In this document: piece after piece, positions 25,299-36,673 of the stretch
How the letters are laid out: each line of letters starts with the position of its first letter
How positions within the stretch are numbered: position 1 is the first letter of the stretch
Origin: Tamarix chinensis
Taxonomy: Eukaryota > Streptophyta > Magnoliopsida > Caryophyllales > Tamaricaceae
Length of the DNA: 64,000 nucleotides
Direction: 5' to 3'
NCBI GenBank assembly: GCA_030549775.1
Contig: CM060174.1
Span: 19,186,193 to 19,250,192 of the forward strand
Notes under the pieces: generated by a model
Seen by the model: only the letters and a program-made list of their open reading frames with translations
The model's database searches: none
Told to the model about the DNA's origin: nothing
Translations under genes and position numbers: made by a program

Positions 25299-25510
25299 CT
25301 TCATAGCATATGATGCTTGAGACAAATATATCTTCTTGGCAGCTCTATCTAACACTATATCCATGCTTAGGATTCTTCTAACTATCCCAAGTATTTCATG
25401 TCAAACTCTTTGCTAAGTTGCGCCTTTACCTTCCGACCTATTAACATGTCATTGACAATATATCCAACCAAATCAGCCAAACCATAAGTAGTGGCTTCTA
25501 ACTGAGTTCC
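25299..25510 (-). pseudogene. Ty1/copia reverse transcriptase relic
   Basis: On the minus strand a frame carries NDMLIG (a decayed YVDDMLI catalytic motif, about 25435-25462) and KAQLSKEFDMKYLG, the typical copia segment after the catalytic site. After a frameshift/stop at about 25384 the homology continues as RRILSMDIVLDRAAKKIYLSQ, to about 25299. Only about 70 residues remain. No LTRs are visible around it, so it is a short orphan fragment. Copia-type elements use the YVDD motif followed by this FDMKDLG block; here the first Asp is replaced by Asn. Confidence 0.75.
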
Positions 25511-28500
25511 AATGGATATATTTTGGGTACATACAAAAATATAAACAACTCTTATAAAGACACATGAATTGTAGACATACTTCTCAGCAAATCTGATATG
25601 TCCAAAAGAATACCACATATTAATACTAGTATGGTCCATCGCACCAATCCTAATAAGTCTTGCATAGACCTAGCAAAGCTAATCCAACCTGACAAACCTA
25701 ACTCAAATAACCCAACCTAAAACCCGATCTAGATTAAAAAAATTAAACCCAATCTCAACCCAAAAACTTGAAATAACTCAAATTAGTCCAAACCCGATAG
25801 TGACTCGTATCTAAAATGACCCAAACCTAAACAACCTAGCTTAAAAAAACCCAACACATAGCCGGATAGAAAACCGATAATGACCAAAGCCACACTTACC
25901 CAACCAAAAATTACCCAAATCGAACTCAACCAATACTTGGACATAATTTCAAACTTAAACCAAACTAAATTCAAAGTTTATCTACAAAGGAAATATTTTA
26001 TCTTATATAAATTGATACATAAATATCAATAAACTATCTTATTAATAATTTTTTATGTAAATAAAAATATGCAACCCATATAACAACAAATGAAATAAAA
26101 CTAGTAACACTATGTTCTTCTCACTTTATTATAATATCATAATAGAATTAATCAGATTACATCATAAAGATTTCTATTATTATTATTGTAAAACTCCTAT
26201 TTTCAAAACATACAATACTTAGAAAAAAAATGCAGAAGCTAAATATAAATAAGTGTATTACTGCTACATCTAGTGCAAGTAAATAGTATTATTTCTCTTA
26301 CACTAGATGATAAGGCTAAAACTTAAAATAAAAACCAAAGCAAAACTTCCATATAATAGGACACCATAATAAGTTCAAATAACAACACTGAAAGTAGTTG
26401 AAGACATATTAATAAAGTAAATAACTCTACTCTATTTAAAACCCATTGAAATTGAAACATCATCAAAAGATAGAACTTCAGAAGCCAAACTACTCTCTCA
26501 ACTAGTCTCACAAGCATGCCTCCATCATCAAGTATGGTCACAATTTACCTACTTACGACTATCTTCTCACTATGTATATCATGGATCAATTAAAACAAAA
26601 ACAAGTTAGTTAGGGGAATAAGTAACCCATTATTTAGAAGGAAAATATTATAATTTATAGAATCACTATAATACATCAAACACAACAACATATGAGTCAA
26701 ATGATAAGACAAATATTAAGTCACCATTTATAAAAAGCCTCTTAAATTAGTAACTACATAAACACACAATCTAAATTTATTTATTGAGTGGGCAAAATAC
26801 AACCAGGAGGGTTACTTGGCAAATAAGTTTGAAGACATTTAATAAAAACCAAAACCAACCACAGGAGATCCACCTCTTGGGTAATCCTAGTGGTCCTAGC
26901 ACCAAAGGGTAAAATCCAACATTGGTTATCCTATCCTTAAGTGTGCATACTCTCTAAGATGTCTAAAGATCCTAATATAGTAGATATGAAGCCTTATTGG
27001 CTCTTGTCTAGGCAAATAAACTAAGTAACTACACATCACTACAATCCAAGAAAAGACTATTACCGATCCCCAACTTCAGGAGGTCAACCCTAAAAGACTC
27101 AATCTCACTCTCATCTTTTACTTTAAATTTTAGTGTCTAATTCAAAGTGAATATATAAAAAATCCAAAACACATATCCATATCCATTCCTTAATTATCCA
27201 CCTTTCTAAATCTGGGTACCTTCTATATTTGGTCCCATAAATAATACGTTTATAAATAACATTTTTATTAAATAAGGCTTTCGACATTACCACTTCCCAA
27301 TTTGAACAATTTCCATGAATAATTGACCCCTTGGGTTAGAATCTAATAAACTATCATTGTGATTTGATGCCAATTAGGAAAACAAAGATCATATATTCAT
27401 AATAATATCATATGACTACATGTACCATAAATTTCAAATGATCACCAATAATATATAAAATCACATAAGCACCCTATATACGTTCCGAATAAATTAGCAA
27501 AAGAAATTTATAAGAATATGTATGAATAAACTTACATTGATAAAACTCATATTATTAGATAAAATTAAACTAAGTTGACAAAACACAAAGGTTTGCAAAT
27601 TAAGGACTGCATCATATATAAAATTTAAAGCACCTTAAATCATATATTATAAAAATAGTATCATATATATCAAAATATAGTTTGCAATTTACCTATGAGT
27701 AACTAAAAAAGTAAGTGAGTTATCGAAAATGTGATTTAATCACCGAAGGCTTACTAGTCAACTAATCCTAAAGTTAACCGTAATGTATTATTAATGCTAG
27801 ATGAAATATATTAAATAAATGTGTTATAATTATCTTAGGCTCAACTCATCAAAATCGTTAAATTTAATAAACTTTGAGTCTATTACCTAATATTTATATA
27901 TAATCCATTAATTCTAGAATAATTAAAGGGGCATGGAATTACTCTAATAAATAAAGTACTAAGTGATCATTTACCTAATTGTTTGCCTCGAAATAAAACT
28001 TATGAATATAAACTTGGTACAAAAAGAGAACTAAATTTTTGCTACTTAGTCGTACCTACTTTTCGGAATTTAAAATTGATATGATAGCATCGTTGGAGGC
28101 TATTATTACATAAAACAATCAAATTGAAATTCTCAAAACTGAATCCAAAGGCCGGTACTTCATTTTCATAATTGTCTACTACTATGCGACATTATTGCAA
28201 TTGTTTTTATATAAATTTATCTATTTCTCTTTATAAAGGACTTCTACTATCTGCTACTCTTACTAATGACATACGACATAGTTGGATGAGTAGAAATTAT
28301 GACTTGCTAACTTAAGACTATGAATTAAAGATGCAAACACTACTTAGGAAATAAAAAAAGGAGAGGTGTGGTGCACAACACCATATGATTTCACCCATCT
28401 TTTATTTTATTCCTATAAATATTATAAAGGTATTATTAATTGTATCTAAGAAAGGTATCTGACTAACTACAAATCTAGTTCACTAATAAGGGACAACATC

Positions 28501-29053
28501 ATATGTTCATGTATAGTAATTTTATATTAAAATAATAAAAAAGGATTGTATGATATAAGCAAATATGTTTTAAAGTATCGATTAAATACCTATAAATATC
28601 GTATGGCATTATAATTCTTACATAGTAAATCCTCTTCTTTGATCCAATTACAATGGTGTTGACTCTTATATTTTATTTTTCTTGGGATATGTAGCTATTA
28701 TGCTAAATATGGAGATTTAGTATGCTATTTATAATAGCTAAATGTGGTAGGATTATGGTAAATAAGAATTAGTAAAGGATAATTTTTAAAACTTACTTAT
28801 TTATCAGAAGCTAATTGTTTACTAAATATAATTTGAAATGGTCAAGTCTCTATTCATTGTTAAATTTCATTAATAACATAAATTATTTGATAACTATTTA
28901 TTTCATCCATATCTTTCTCTAGTTAGATTACGATTCTCATTTTATTTATCACTTTCATAATTTGTAAAGTGTGAGAATTCTTTCGTAATCACATGCAACT
29001 GATTAGTTGTATAATTAAATAAATAAACATGTGTGTAGACCCTTATCATCATC
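25511..29053. other. AT-rich intergenic DNA without a recognised gene
   Basis: No gene found. Between 25640 and 25930 AACCCAACC/GACCCAAA-like phrases recur many times; the same style recurs at 29580-29830. These look like remnants of a dispersed repeat rich in (A)CCCGA/TGACCCAA motifs. The rest (26000-29050) has no recognisable features; short open frames such as 26323-26541 lack motifs. Confidence 0.5.
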
Positions 29054-29054
29054 A

Positions 29055-29109
<55 letters not shown>

Positions 29110-29110
29110 G
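29054..29110. repeat. (ATT)n microsatellite
   Basis: Close to twenty uninterrupted ATT units followed to about 29480 by very AT-rich, TAATAAT-rich sequence. Confidence 0.9.
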
Positions 29111-30386
29111 AGTATTAATTATTATAAACATAAAAATTATAATTGTAAATATAATAATTATAATATATAATATTATAATAACAATAGTAAAATTTATATA
29201 TGTATTTCTACTAATAATAATGATTATTATATTTCTAAAGATGACAACAACAACAACAACAATAACAATAATTATTATAATTAACATGATAATTATAATT
29301 ATTATAACAATCATTATTACATAATAATATTTATAATTGTATTTATAACAATAATCGTAATATTAATACTAATAATGATAATAATTTTTTATTATTATTA
29401 CATAATTTATGATAATAATTTGTTATATCATTATATAAACTATGATAAAAATTACTTCGAAAATCATAAAAATAATAATAAATTACAAAATTTAATTTAT
29501 TAATTATATTCAATTGATAACAATCAATATCAATACAAATTCTAAATTGAATTAACTTGGTCCAAACCCAATACAACACAGAGTTTATAGACTTAAATCT
29601 ACCCGATTCAACCCGAAGTTTGTACACTCAAATCGATCTCGAAGAAACCGGATAGGTTAGATCCGGAATCGACCTAATATTCTCTTAATTCAAAATGACC
29701 TAATCCAATACAGATCTGACCCAATTAACAATTACTTGAATTAGACCAAAATCTGAAAAACACCCAAACCTGACCTGATTACATAGTAACCCGATCCAAA
29801 ATGACCTAACCCAAACCCGATCAATATGACTTGTTTGCCACCTCTTGGCTGGCACCACATGTTTAAGAAAGGTCTGACTTAGTTCTCCTATTTCTCTACA
29901 CATTTCAGACTTTTGCTTTTGTTCATAACTTTTTCACTCGTTTCTTCACCCTACCTAACGAAAATTATATCGTTTGTTGGGTTGTGCTATCTTATAGACC
30001 TTATGGAAACAGATGAGCAAGGTTGTGTTTAATAATTACAGAATGGATATTGAATCAATCAGATAAGCTGCTCACCACTACTGCCAGCACCGACCCATCG
30101 ATGGCTTCGTAGAGGAGCTGGAATTTATTCCACCAAAATTCTAATTGTCCAAATGCATCAGAGAATGTCAATTGGATCCCGCCCAGAGCACCGCATGTCA
30201 AGATAGTAACAACTCGTAGAGATTGGACCGGATTTGTAATTGGAACAGATCGTTTTAGTGCTGGGCCGGATAACGAATGATAAAACGAAATAGAAACCGG
30301 AAATGAAATCCATTTCCCTCCGCAATACTTTAGAAGCCGGATCCATCTACGAGTTTCTGGAACAATTTCACCAAACGTGCAAATGT
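29111..30386. other. Intergenic DNA upstream of the BAG gene
   Basis: 29111-29480 is AT-rich low complexity. 29570-29850 repeats phrases such as ACCCGATCC, AAATGACCTAA and GACCTGA, again a probable dispersed-repeat relic. 30000-30386 is less AT-rich and unique looking; it may be the distal promoter of the BAG gene, split from the proximal part by the MITE. It holds a two-unit heat-shock element TTCTGGAA at 30355-30362. Confidence 0.45.
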
Positions 30387-30394
30387 CCCAAAAC
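30387..30394. repeat. Target site duplication of the hAT MITE, left copy
   Basis: CCCAAAAC, repeated exactly at 31122-31129. Eight bp is the hallmark length of hAT transposition. Confidence 0.9.
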
Positions 30395-31121
30395 TAGGGC
30401 CGTTCACGGTTCAAATATCCGATATTTCGGATATTTGATTGTCGGATATTTGAAATTTCGGATATCTAAAAATGATATTTGATATTTGATTTGAAACTTC
30501 GGATATCCGGAAGATCGGATATTTGAATTTTCGGATCGGATATCATCGGATATCAAATATATCCGATATTATTCGAATACAATTTCAAATATAAAAAAAA
30601 TTACCAAATGACAAATATATTTTATATTATCCGATTTGTTGAGCGAATGCTGAGCAAATATCCGATTCGCTTAGCAAATATCCGACTTACTCAACAAATA
30701 TCCAATGTTAAAAATAAAATAAGAAAGGAGTGGATGGAGTATATCGGTATGCAGAGTATTTTTATTTTTATTTTTATAAATATCTAAAAAAGAATTATAT
30801 TAAAAATATAATTTTAATTAAATTAAATTTTGTCTCAAATAATAAATAAAATAAGTAAAAATTATACACAGACACATCTAAATTTATTTATATACAATTA
30901 TATATAAAATAAAAAATTATAAAAAATATATAAATATTTTTTCTTCGGATCGGATATTATTTGTATTTGTCGGATTGGATATTTGATTTGTTTGACTTTT
31001 CGTTGACCGGATCGGATATTTGATTTGAAAAAAAAATCGGATCGAATATTTGTTTTTTCGGATCGGATCGCTTCGGATATCGGATCGGATAAGCAGATAT
31101 CGGATAACATGAACAGCCCTA
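30395..31121. mobile_element. Non-autonomous hAT element (MITE) in the BAG promoter
   Basis: 727 bp bounded by imperfect terminal inverted repeats (TAGGGCCGTTCACG at the left, and at the right a sequence whose complement is TAGGGCTGTTCATG; 12 of 14 positions agree) and a perfect 8-bp duplication. The interior is AT-rich, and both arms are packed with at least a dozen copies of CGGATAT/ATATCCG, often as TCGGATATTTGATTTG. Such subterminal repeats are typical transposase-binding sites of hAT elements. There is no transposase frame, so it must be mobilised in trans. It lies about 240 bp upstream of the BAG start codon and next to the proximal promoter. Confidence 0.93.
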
Positions 31122-31129
31122 CCCAAAAC
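31122..31129. repeat. Target site duplication of the hAT MITE, right copy
   Basis: CCCAAAAC, identical to 30387-30394. Confidence 0.9.
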
Positions 31130-31131
31130 CA

Positions 31132-31139
31132 TTCCGGAA
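31132..31139 (+). promoter_or_regulatory. Two-unit heat-shock element
   Basis: TTCCGGAA, a perfect TTCnnGAA palindrome, lies two bases after the MITE target duplication and about 230 bp before the BAG start codon. Heat-shock factors bind inverted nGAAn units; two units alone are weak, but a stronger site follows at 31212. Confidence 0.5.
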
Positions 31140-31211
31140 AATGAAAATAAAAAGTAATAATAAATAAATAAATCCTCTCTGGACAGTTGACAATGACACC
31201 CGATTCATCCT

Positions 31212-31224
31212 GAATCTTCTGGAA
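31212..31224 (+). promoter_or_regulatory. Three-unit heat-shock element of the BAG gene
   Basis: GAATCTTCTGGAA reads GAA-nn-TTC-nn-GAA, a perfect trimeric heat-shock element, 50 bp upstream of the TATA box. Arabidopsis BAG6 is known as a strongly heat-induced gene under heat-shock factor control, so this site fits the gene. That the present gene is heat induced is an inference from the site. Confidence 0.75.
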
Positions 31225-31274
31225 CATAATCATCTCCTTGTTTCTCTGCCTACAGCATCCCGCCACCTCCTACT

Positions 31275-31282
31275 TATAAATA
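31275..31282 (+). promoter_or_regulatory. TATA box of the BAG gene
   Basis: TATAAATA, 83 bp before the ATG at 31365, which predicts transcription starting near 31305-31315 and a short leader of about 55 bases. Confidence 0.75.
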
Positions 31283-31364
31283 CTCTTCCTCTACTGATCC
31301 CCTGCATTAGACAATTATATAGTCTTCCTAATAAACTGCAAATTTGACGCACAGAAGAGCTATC

Positions 31365-32603
31365 ATGGTTGATCCGTTCTCCCGAATGCACTGGTCTGAT
31401 TACCCTAGGACTTCCTTCTCTCGCCTCCCTCCCCGCTACTCGCCAGCCGTTAAATCGGTTCCCGTGAACATCCAACACCAGCCACCCTCCGATCGAGCCT
31501 CCATCGTCAAGAACATCCCCGTCAACGTTGAAGAAAATCCGTCGCCACAGCCCGCGTCAACCGTCAAAAGAGAGATTCCGGCTGAGTCTCCGCTGTCGAA
31601 ATCCAACGTCGTGCCAATCCCGATACGCTTCGTAGAATCGAAAACCTCCGGCTTGAAATGCAAACCGAAAGCCGAAGCCGTCGTGGCCATACAGAAGGCA
31701 TGGAGGGGATATAGGGTGAGAAAACCCGTGAAGAAGATAGCAGAAATCAAGAGAGAAGTGGACGAGGTCGGCAAGAAGGTTCGAGAAAGAGAGACTGTGG
31801 AGTTGGTTAAGAGAGATAAGAAAGAGAGATTGAAGGTTAATGAGACGCTTATGGCGTTGTTGTTGAAGTTGGATTCCGTTCGCGCATTTGACGAGGGGGT
31901 TAGGAGCTGCAGGAAGGCGGTTATTCGTCAAGCTATCTTGCTTCAGGAGAGAATCGATCAAATAGCCGCGGATCAATTTGAAGAGAGCGCTGATACAACT
32001 AAAGGAACCACTGATGTAGCACCATTGGAAGAGGACATATCAAATGAAATTGCAGAGGACGCTGACGTTTCTTCTATAACCAACGCTCCAATTAACGAGG
32101 ATGATGGAGCAGCATTGGAAGAAAATCTAGATATTGAACCTCCGATTGAGTCAACTGAACGTGAATCAAAGTCAATCGAAGGTCCGATTGTGCAACCTGT
32201 TGAATCTGATATCTATTCGGACTCACCCTCTGCTCATCCCGAACCTAATGTGGAAATAAAACCTTCAGAGTCCCAAAAAGTGGAGGAAAATTTAACGGGG
32301 CAAAGATGGGATGATCAAAATAAGGAACCTACGAAAGACGAGTTTGGCGATGGTCGAGGACAGGAGGACGGAACGGAGCCGTTGTTGCCGGCGTCGAGAC
32401 AGGATGAGACAAGGAACAATGATTTGCTAGAGAAGGTGGCGGCCGGAAACGAGAGGATGATGGTGTTGGTAACAGAATTATTTGAAAGAAATAAGATACA
32501 GACTCAGATTTTGAGTAATTTGACGCAAAGAGTTGAACAGTTGGAGAAAGCTTTGGCACCGACGAGGAATAAGAAGCGACGGAAGAAGAACAGTGAGAGA
32601 TAG
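31365..32603 (+). CDS. BAG-family co-chaperone with IQ motif (BAG6/BAG5-like)
   Basis: An intact, intronless frame of 412 residues from the ATG at 31365 (MVDPFSRMHW). An upstream in-frame TTG at 31344 is not a plausible plant start. BAG proteins bind the ATPase domain of Hsp70 and act as nucleotide exchange partners; plant members with an IQ motif also bind calmodulin. Residues 1-100 are Pro/Ser-rich. The IQ motif (AIQKAWRGYRVRK) lies at about 108-120 and is followed at once by the BAG helical bundle at about 123-203 (KREVDEVGKKVRERE, SVRAFDEGVRSCRKAVIRQ, LQERID). Residues 205-360 are acidic and Ser/Thr/Glu-rich, then a predicted coiled coil at about 370-400 and a basic end (RNKKRRKKNSER) that could be a nuclear signal. 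It is much shorter than Arabidopsis BAG6 (over 1000 residues) and longer than BAG5, so the subfamily name is uncertain. A perfect heat-shock element and TATA box precede it. Confidence 0.93.
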   Translation: MVDPFSRMHWSDYPRTSFSRLPPRYSPAVKSVPVNIQHQPPSDRASIVKNIPVNVEENPSPQPASTVKREIPAESPLSKSNVVPIPIRFVESKTSGLKCKPKAEAVVAIQKAWRGYRVRKPVKKIAEIKREVDEVGKKVRERETVELVKRDKKERLKVNETLMALLLKLDSVRAFDEGVRSCRKAVIRQAILLQERIDQIAADQFEESADTTKGTTDVAPLEEDISNEIAEDADVSSITNAPINEDDGAALEENLDIEPPIESTERESKSIEGPIVQPVESDIYSDSPSAHPEPNVEIKPSESQKVEENLTGQRWDDQNKEPTKDEFGDGRGQEDGTEPLLPASRQDETRNNDLLEKVAAGNERMMVLVTELFERNKIQTQILSNLTQRVEQLEKALAPTRNKKRRKKNSER

Positions 32604-32645
32604 TTATATCATCTTTTGGTGAAATAATAATTTTGGTAAAATAAT

Positions 32646-32651
32646 AATAAA
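32646..32651 (+). terminator. Poly(A) signal of the BAG gene
   Basis: AATAAA 43 bases after the stop codon, in a TAATAATTTTGG/AATAATAA-rich stretch typical of plant 3' ends. Confidence 0.55.
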
Positions 32652-33058
32652 GTAGCACAGTACTTTGATATCATCGGTCTTTTTCAGGACTCCCTTCGTG
32701 TGACATGGAAAATGGACGGCTTGTATATATGTTCAAATTTTAATCTGCAAATGTGAGAAGATATTTCTTTTAAAATATAACGCGCGCGTGTGTATTCGTA
32801 AGTATATATTTTATGAAGTACAGCCTCCAGTGCACTATGGACGATTAGCCATCTGATGCACTTAGTACAAGTAAGCTGGACAATAACATGTATCGTGTGT
32901 TCCCTTCCTTTCGAATATGGAACATCATCTGTTTAGTGATGTGAAAATTTATCATCAAACAATCTTCTATAATTAAAACCTTTGTTTTGGAATTATAAGT
33001 TATAAATATTCCTCAAACTATTGAATTTTTCAACTTGAACATGATAATACTCGACGGT
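32652..33058. other. Intergenic DNA between the BAG gene and element B
   Basis: About 400 bp with no recognised feature apart from a short CGCGCG/TGTG run near 32782-32795. It may include the BAG 3' untranslated region. Confidence 0.4.
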
Positions 33059-33703
33059 TGTTACAGGGTGATGATGATCTATTTTAAGATCAAATGTCTT
33101 CTGATAAAAAATATTTCATTTTTTAATAGAACATTCTTAATACTCTTCAATACATTTAATTGAAGAAGAAGAATAATAATACTCTTTCTTTTGTGTATTT
33201 CTCTTTCAATTTGAATGAATTTGATTTATGTTATGTTGTCTCTCGAAATCAATGTATACAAGGGTTTCTATATACATGCATTCATACAAGTCTTTTTCAT
33301 TAAAACCCTACTAATTGGCCCTTATTAATGAAATCAACCGGTACACACATATTTAAGGAATTATAATGATAATTTACAAGTATTATAAAGTATACAATAA
33401 AATAAAAAAGCTACACAATTTTAATAATGTAATACATAAATGTAATTATATATAATCCAACTTTGTGTCTTGTAGCTTTTTTCTTCCTTGTAATTCTATT
33501 ATCATTATTTTGTACATTAAAGATTTTCAATAGCATGAACTTCTTACAAACATGTACAATACCTAAAATAATTACTTGAAAAAACATTAGAAGCATAAGA
33601 ATTTTCAATCACAATGGATTCTATCTTCAAGTATGCTAATTCTTCTTATTCTTCATCATTTGAGGAATAAGATTGAGAGTGATATAGAGATGTTCCTGCA
33701 TCA
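33059..33703 (-). repeat. 3' LTR of element B
   Basis: On the minus strand the LTR starts TGATGCAGGAACATC at 33703, directly after the purine tract, matching the start of the element A LTRs. Its end is inferred at CCTGTAACA (33059 on the plus strand), giving about 645 bp, but an end at 33069 is equally possible. Confidence 0.55.
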
Positions 33704-33936
33704 TTCTCTTCTTGAAAAGAAGAATTTGCTTTCAAATTAGTATCACTGTAATAAGGAGATAAGTCACTAATGTTGAAAGTCCTAGATATTCTTTCATAAT
33801 GTTCGGACAATTCAAGTTCATATGCGTTATTTTCAAATTTTCTTAATATTTGGAATGGTCCATACGTTCTTGGAATTAGTTTATTATTTCTTAAGTTTGA
33901 AAAAAAAATCACAAATGCAATCATACCAAATCTCAT
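33646..33936 (-). pseudogene. Integrase C-terminus of element B, entering the LTR
   Basis: A 96-codon frame with YGPFQILRKFENNAYEL (GPY/F-type module), then FNISDLSPYY, which crosses the LTR start at 33703 and stops 58 bases inside it. Element A shows the same overlap of pol with the LTR, so it is a shared property of this family. A frameshift separates it from the next upstream integrase fragment at 33992. Confidence 0.8.
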
Positions 33937-33991
33937 GGTTTAAATACTTGTTGAATTATATTTTTATTTGTTTAAGCTTGGTATTTAACAT

Positions 33992-34234
33992 TCACTTTTT
34001 CAATGTTATATTTAATTTGTTGATGAATTTTTTAAATAATTTGATTCTTTCCTTAATATCATAATTCTTTATATCTCCTATTTTAAATGATAACATATCA
34101 ATAGGTAAATAAGGATTAAACCCATAGACCGTCTCAAAGGGACTTAATTGAATTGTACTAGAAGGACTTTTATTGTATACAAACTCAACATGCATGAGCT
34201 TTATATCTCGATCTTTGGTACTCTTATTCACCAA
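33992..34234 (-). pseudogene. Integrase core end of element B
   Basis: 81-codon fragment with YNKSPSSTIQLSPFETVYG and the basic helix after it, homologous to element A 20890-21130. The frame opens after a stop at 34237. Confidence 0.8.
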
Positions 34235-34490
34235 CCTGTGTAGTAAAAGTACTTAGAGTTCTATTAGTCACTTTAATTTGACCATCCATTTGTGGATGAT
34301 GAGAAGTACTAAACAACAATTTAGTACCTAATACGTGCTAAAGTGTCTTCCAAAAGTAATTTAAGAATTTAACATCTCTATCAAATACTATGCTTTTAGG
34401 AACTCTGTGTAACCTTACTATTTTTTAGAAATATAAGTCTGGTACATGTGTTGCATTATTAGTCTTATTGTACGGTATAAAATGTGCCAT
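34234..34490 (-). pseudogene. Integrase core middle of element B, out of frame
   Basis: The minus-strand DNA still shows the core between the two open fragments: a CATCCACAAATGG-like segment of the HHPQ block at about 34286-34300 and the DR-V-KF segment around 34370-34385, but with stops and indels. Confidence 0.55.
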
Positions 34491-34727
34491 TTAAAAAAAT
34501 CTATCTACTACCATAAAAATAAAATATTTATCCCTTTGCATTCTTGGTAATCCCAAAATAAAATCCATGCTAACATTTTTCCAAGGTTGATCAAGTATTG
34601 GTAAAGGAGTATACAAATCCTTATGGAAGAAACTTTTACTTTTTTGACAAGTTACGCATCTTCCTATAATAATTTGTACTAGTTTTATCATATGTGGCCA
34701 ACGTAGTTTTTCTTGTAGTATCTCCAT
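34491..34727 (-). pseudogene. Integrase zinc-binding part and core start of element B
   Basis: 78 codons containing CVTCQKSKSFFHK (second half of the HHCC zinc module) and [14 protein letters not shown] with the first catalytic Asp, closely matching element A 20470-20610. Confidence 0.85.
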
Positions 34728-35013
34728 GGTCTTATGAACTCTAAAATGACAAACTATACCCCCTTATGTACTTCTTTAACTAGTAAATCATGTTCACTAG
34801 ACCAAGATATAAACTACTTATTAAGTTTGAAGAGATAATCATCTTGTAGTAAATAATTACCACAAATACCATTCTTTTTTAACGTATTATAGGCATCAAA
34901 AAGTCTTCATCCTTATCATATATTTCCTTTAACATCTCAGACGAACCTTCTTTTTCCCTTACAAATATTTCAAACTCTCACGGTCCGAATGTAAAACAAA
35001 TTGTTTAGGCCTT

Positions 35014-36673
35014 TGGAACATCCCAAATATTATTATTATTTTAAACGGCATCATTTAAATTAAAACCTGTGAATTCTGGGGATGTTACCTCCACACTTAG
35101 TACTAGACAGGTTCTCTCCAACCGTTCCAGTACCAAGTGTTAAGGCTAAAAAGATTATTTTCAAACTTAAACTGAGAGTTCATAAAAGAACTAGAAAAAT
35201 CATAATATCAAAAATCAGAGTACGCATAAAAATTTATAATCAATAATAAGATAGAAATCTAAGTGCGAAATCAAAATTCCTCAGAGGGAATAATCTTACA
35301 ATCGATAAAAGGTTTATTTAAAATACTCAATACAAGTAATGAATCAAAAAGGATAAATCTGATACAAAAGAAATAACACCCGAACATAAATCGCATAAAG
35401 AATGAATACGACCACGACACTCCCGAATTTTTGAGCCAACCACAAGCTCAATATTCAGCCCCACCGGATGTCTCGCCCACCTGCACAAAGTCAAAAGGAC
35501 TTACTACTCATGGGAATAAGCAACACCCATAAAAAGGGTGATCAGTGTACTACGTACTGAGTAAGGTAACCATGCACTAAATTCTAAGTCCATCCATACA
35601 AAACCCTAAATTCTTTCATGCAAAACCCAAAATTCCTTCATACAAAACCCTAAATTCAATCCACACAAAATCCAAGGTTTCTCCATACAAAACCATAAAT
35701 TCAATATACAAACCATAGATTAGATTCTCCTATATTACACCATAGATTAAATTATCCTATGTTACACCATAGATTAAATTCTCCTATATAAAACTACAAA
35801 TTATATACTCCCATATAAAACCATAAATTTGATTCTTCCATACAAAACCATAGATTAGATTCTCCCATATAAAACCATAAATTAGATTTTCCCACATAAA
35901 ACCATAAATTAGATTCTCCCATGCAAATCTATAAATTATATTCTCCCACACGAAACCCTAAAATTCCCCATTTTGTTCTTCCACTCATGGATCATTAAAA
36001 TACTTAGATCAACTCACATCCCTTAGTCAACTTATTTTCCCATTATCTTTTTTCATCCTTTCTCCCACACAAACTGTATTAACATCCTCACATACATGTC
36101 TTATAGGGTCACAACACATATAATCACATACCACAGTATTTCATCACATATACATGATACACATGCCATGTAAACACACCAAAACATACTTCAACTCCAC
36201 ATCATACCACATATGAAATAATTAATAATGATAAACATAGAATACATAGCATACGAATCATACAATGCACATAAACACATAAAAGGCCTTAGTAACACCC
36301 TTACCTAAAACGACACCGGTCTTAGAACATGCTCCTATGCCTCCTTAGGGCTTTGACTAGTCTCACCTATATGAGGAAAAAACTAAAATTAGACTCCCTC
36401 CTATCAAAAATACTATTAAATACGAACTTATTCTAAGACTAGGTTTTTGATAAAATAATAAAATATTAATAATAATAACCATTAACAAAATACTAAATTT
36501 GGCTAAAAATATAAGAATTAATAGTAATATCATAAAAGTTGATAATATAAATTTTGAAAACTTTAGCCTAATAATAATAGCAAAGATACTAAAAATAATA
36601 AGAATGATAATATTAATAAGAATAATAATAATAGTAACAATAATCATACTAAAAATACTAATAATAATAATAT
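35014..36673 (-). mobile_element. Family-1 long LTR, copy b (truncated)
   Basis: Read on the minus strand, the LTR end lies at 35014 (decayed TGGAACATCCCAAATA for the usual TGTAACACCCCCAAAATT), preceded by the conserved stem-loop at 35094-35139. Further in come CACCGGATG and TGGGTGTTGCTTATTCCCATGAG (about 35500-35540), an AGGGTTT-derived minisatellite (35580-35970), GGAGGCATAGGAGCATGTTCTAAG (about 36325) and AT-rich TAATAA sequence (36430-36673). This order equals copies a and d. At 36673 it is cut off by the 5' LTR of element C. Confidence 0.8.
35580..35970 (-). repeat. Minisatellite in LTR copy b
   Basis: About fourteen degenerate units of 26-32 bp with the minus-strand core GGTTTTATATGGGAGAATCTAAT. 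The units nearest 35600 still read AGGGTTTTGTATG, linking this array to the AGGGTTT minisatellite of copy a. Confidence 0.75.

Larger units (their letters stand above)
33059..35013 (-). mobile_element. Element B: 5'-truncated Ty3/gypsy relative of element A
   Basis: Minus-strand 3' part of a gypsy element: the end of RNase H (VLHSDRE, near 34980), integrase in three broken frames, a purine tract and a single 3' LTR. Its integrase fragments align with those of element A (shared VNKSTK, YNKSPSST, SPFE.VYG.NP). It is cut off at 35013, where family-1 LTR copy b begins. The remaining half is not found elsewhere in the window. Confidence 0.85.

Noticed and set aside
25640..29850. A MITE or hAT element from the ACCCGA/TGACCCAA-rich segments
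   Set aside because: I could find no terminal inverted repeats or target duplications around 25640-25930 or 29570-29850.
31344..31364. Extension of the BAG protein by seven residues from a TTG
   Set aside because: Plant nuclear genes start at ATG; the ATG at 31365 opens a typical N-terminus and fits the predicted leader.
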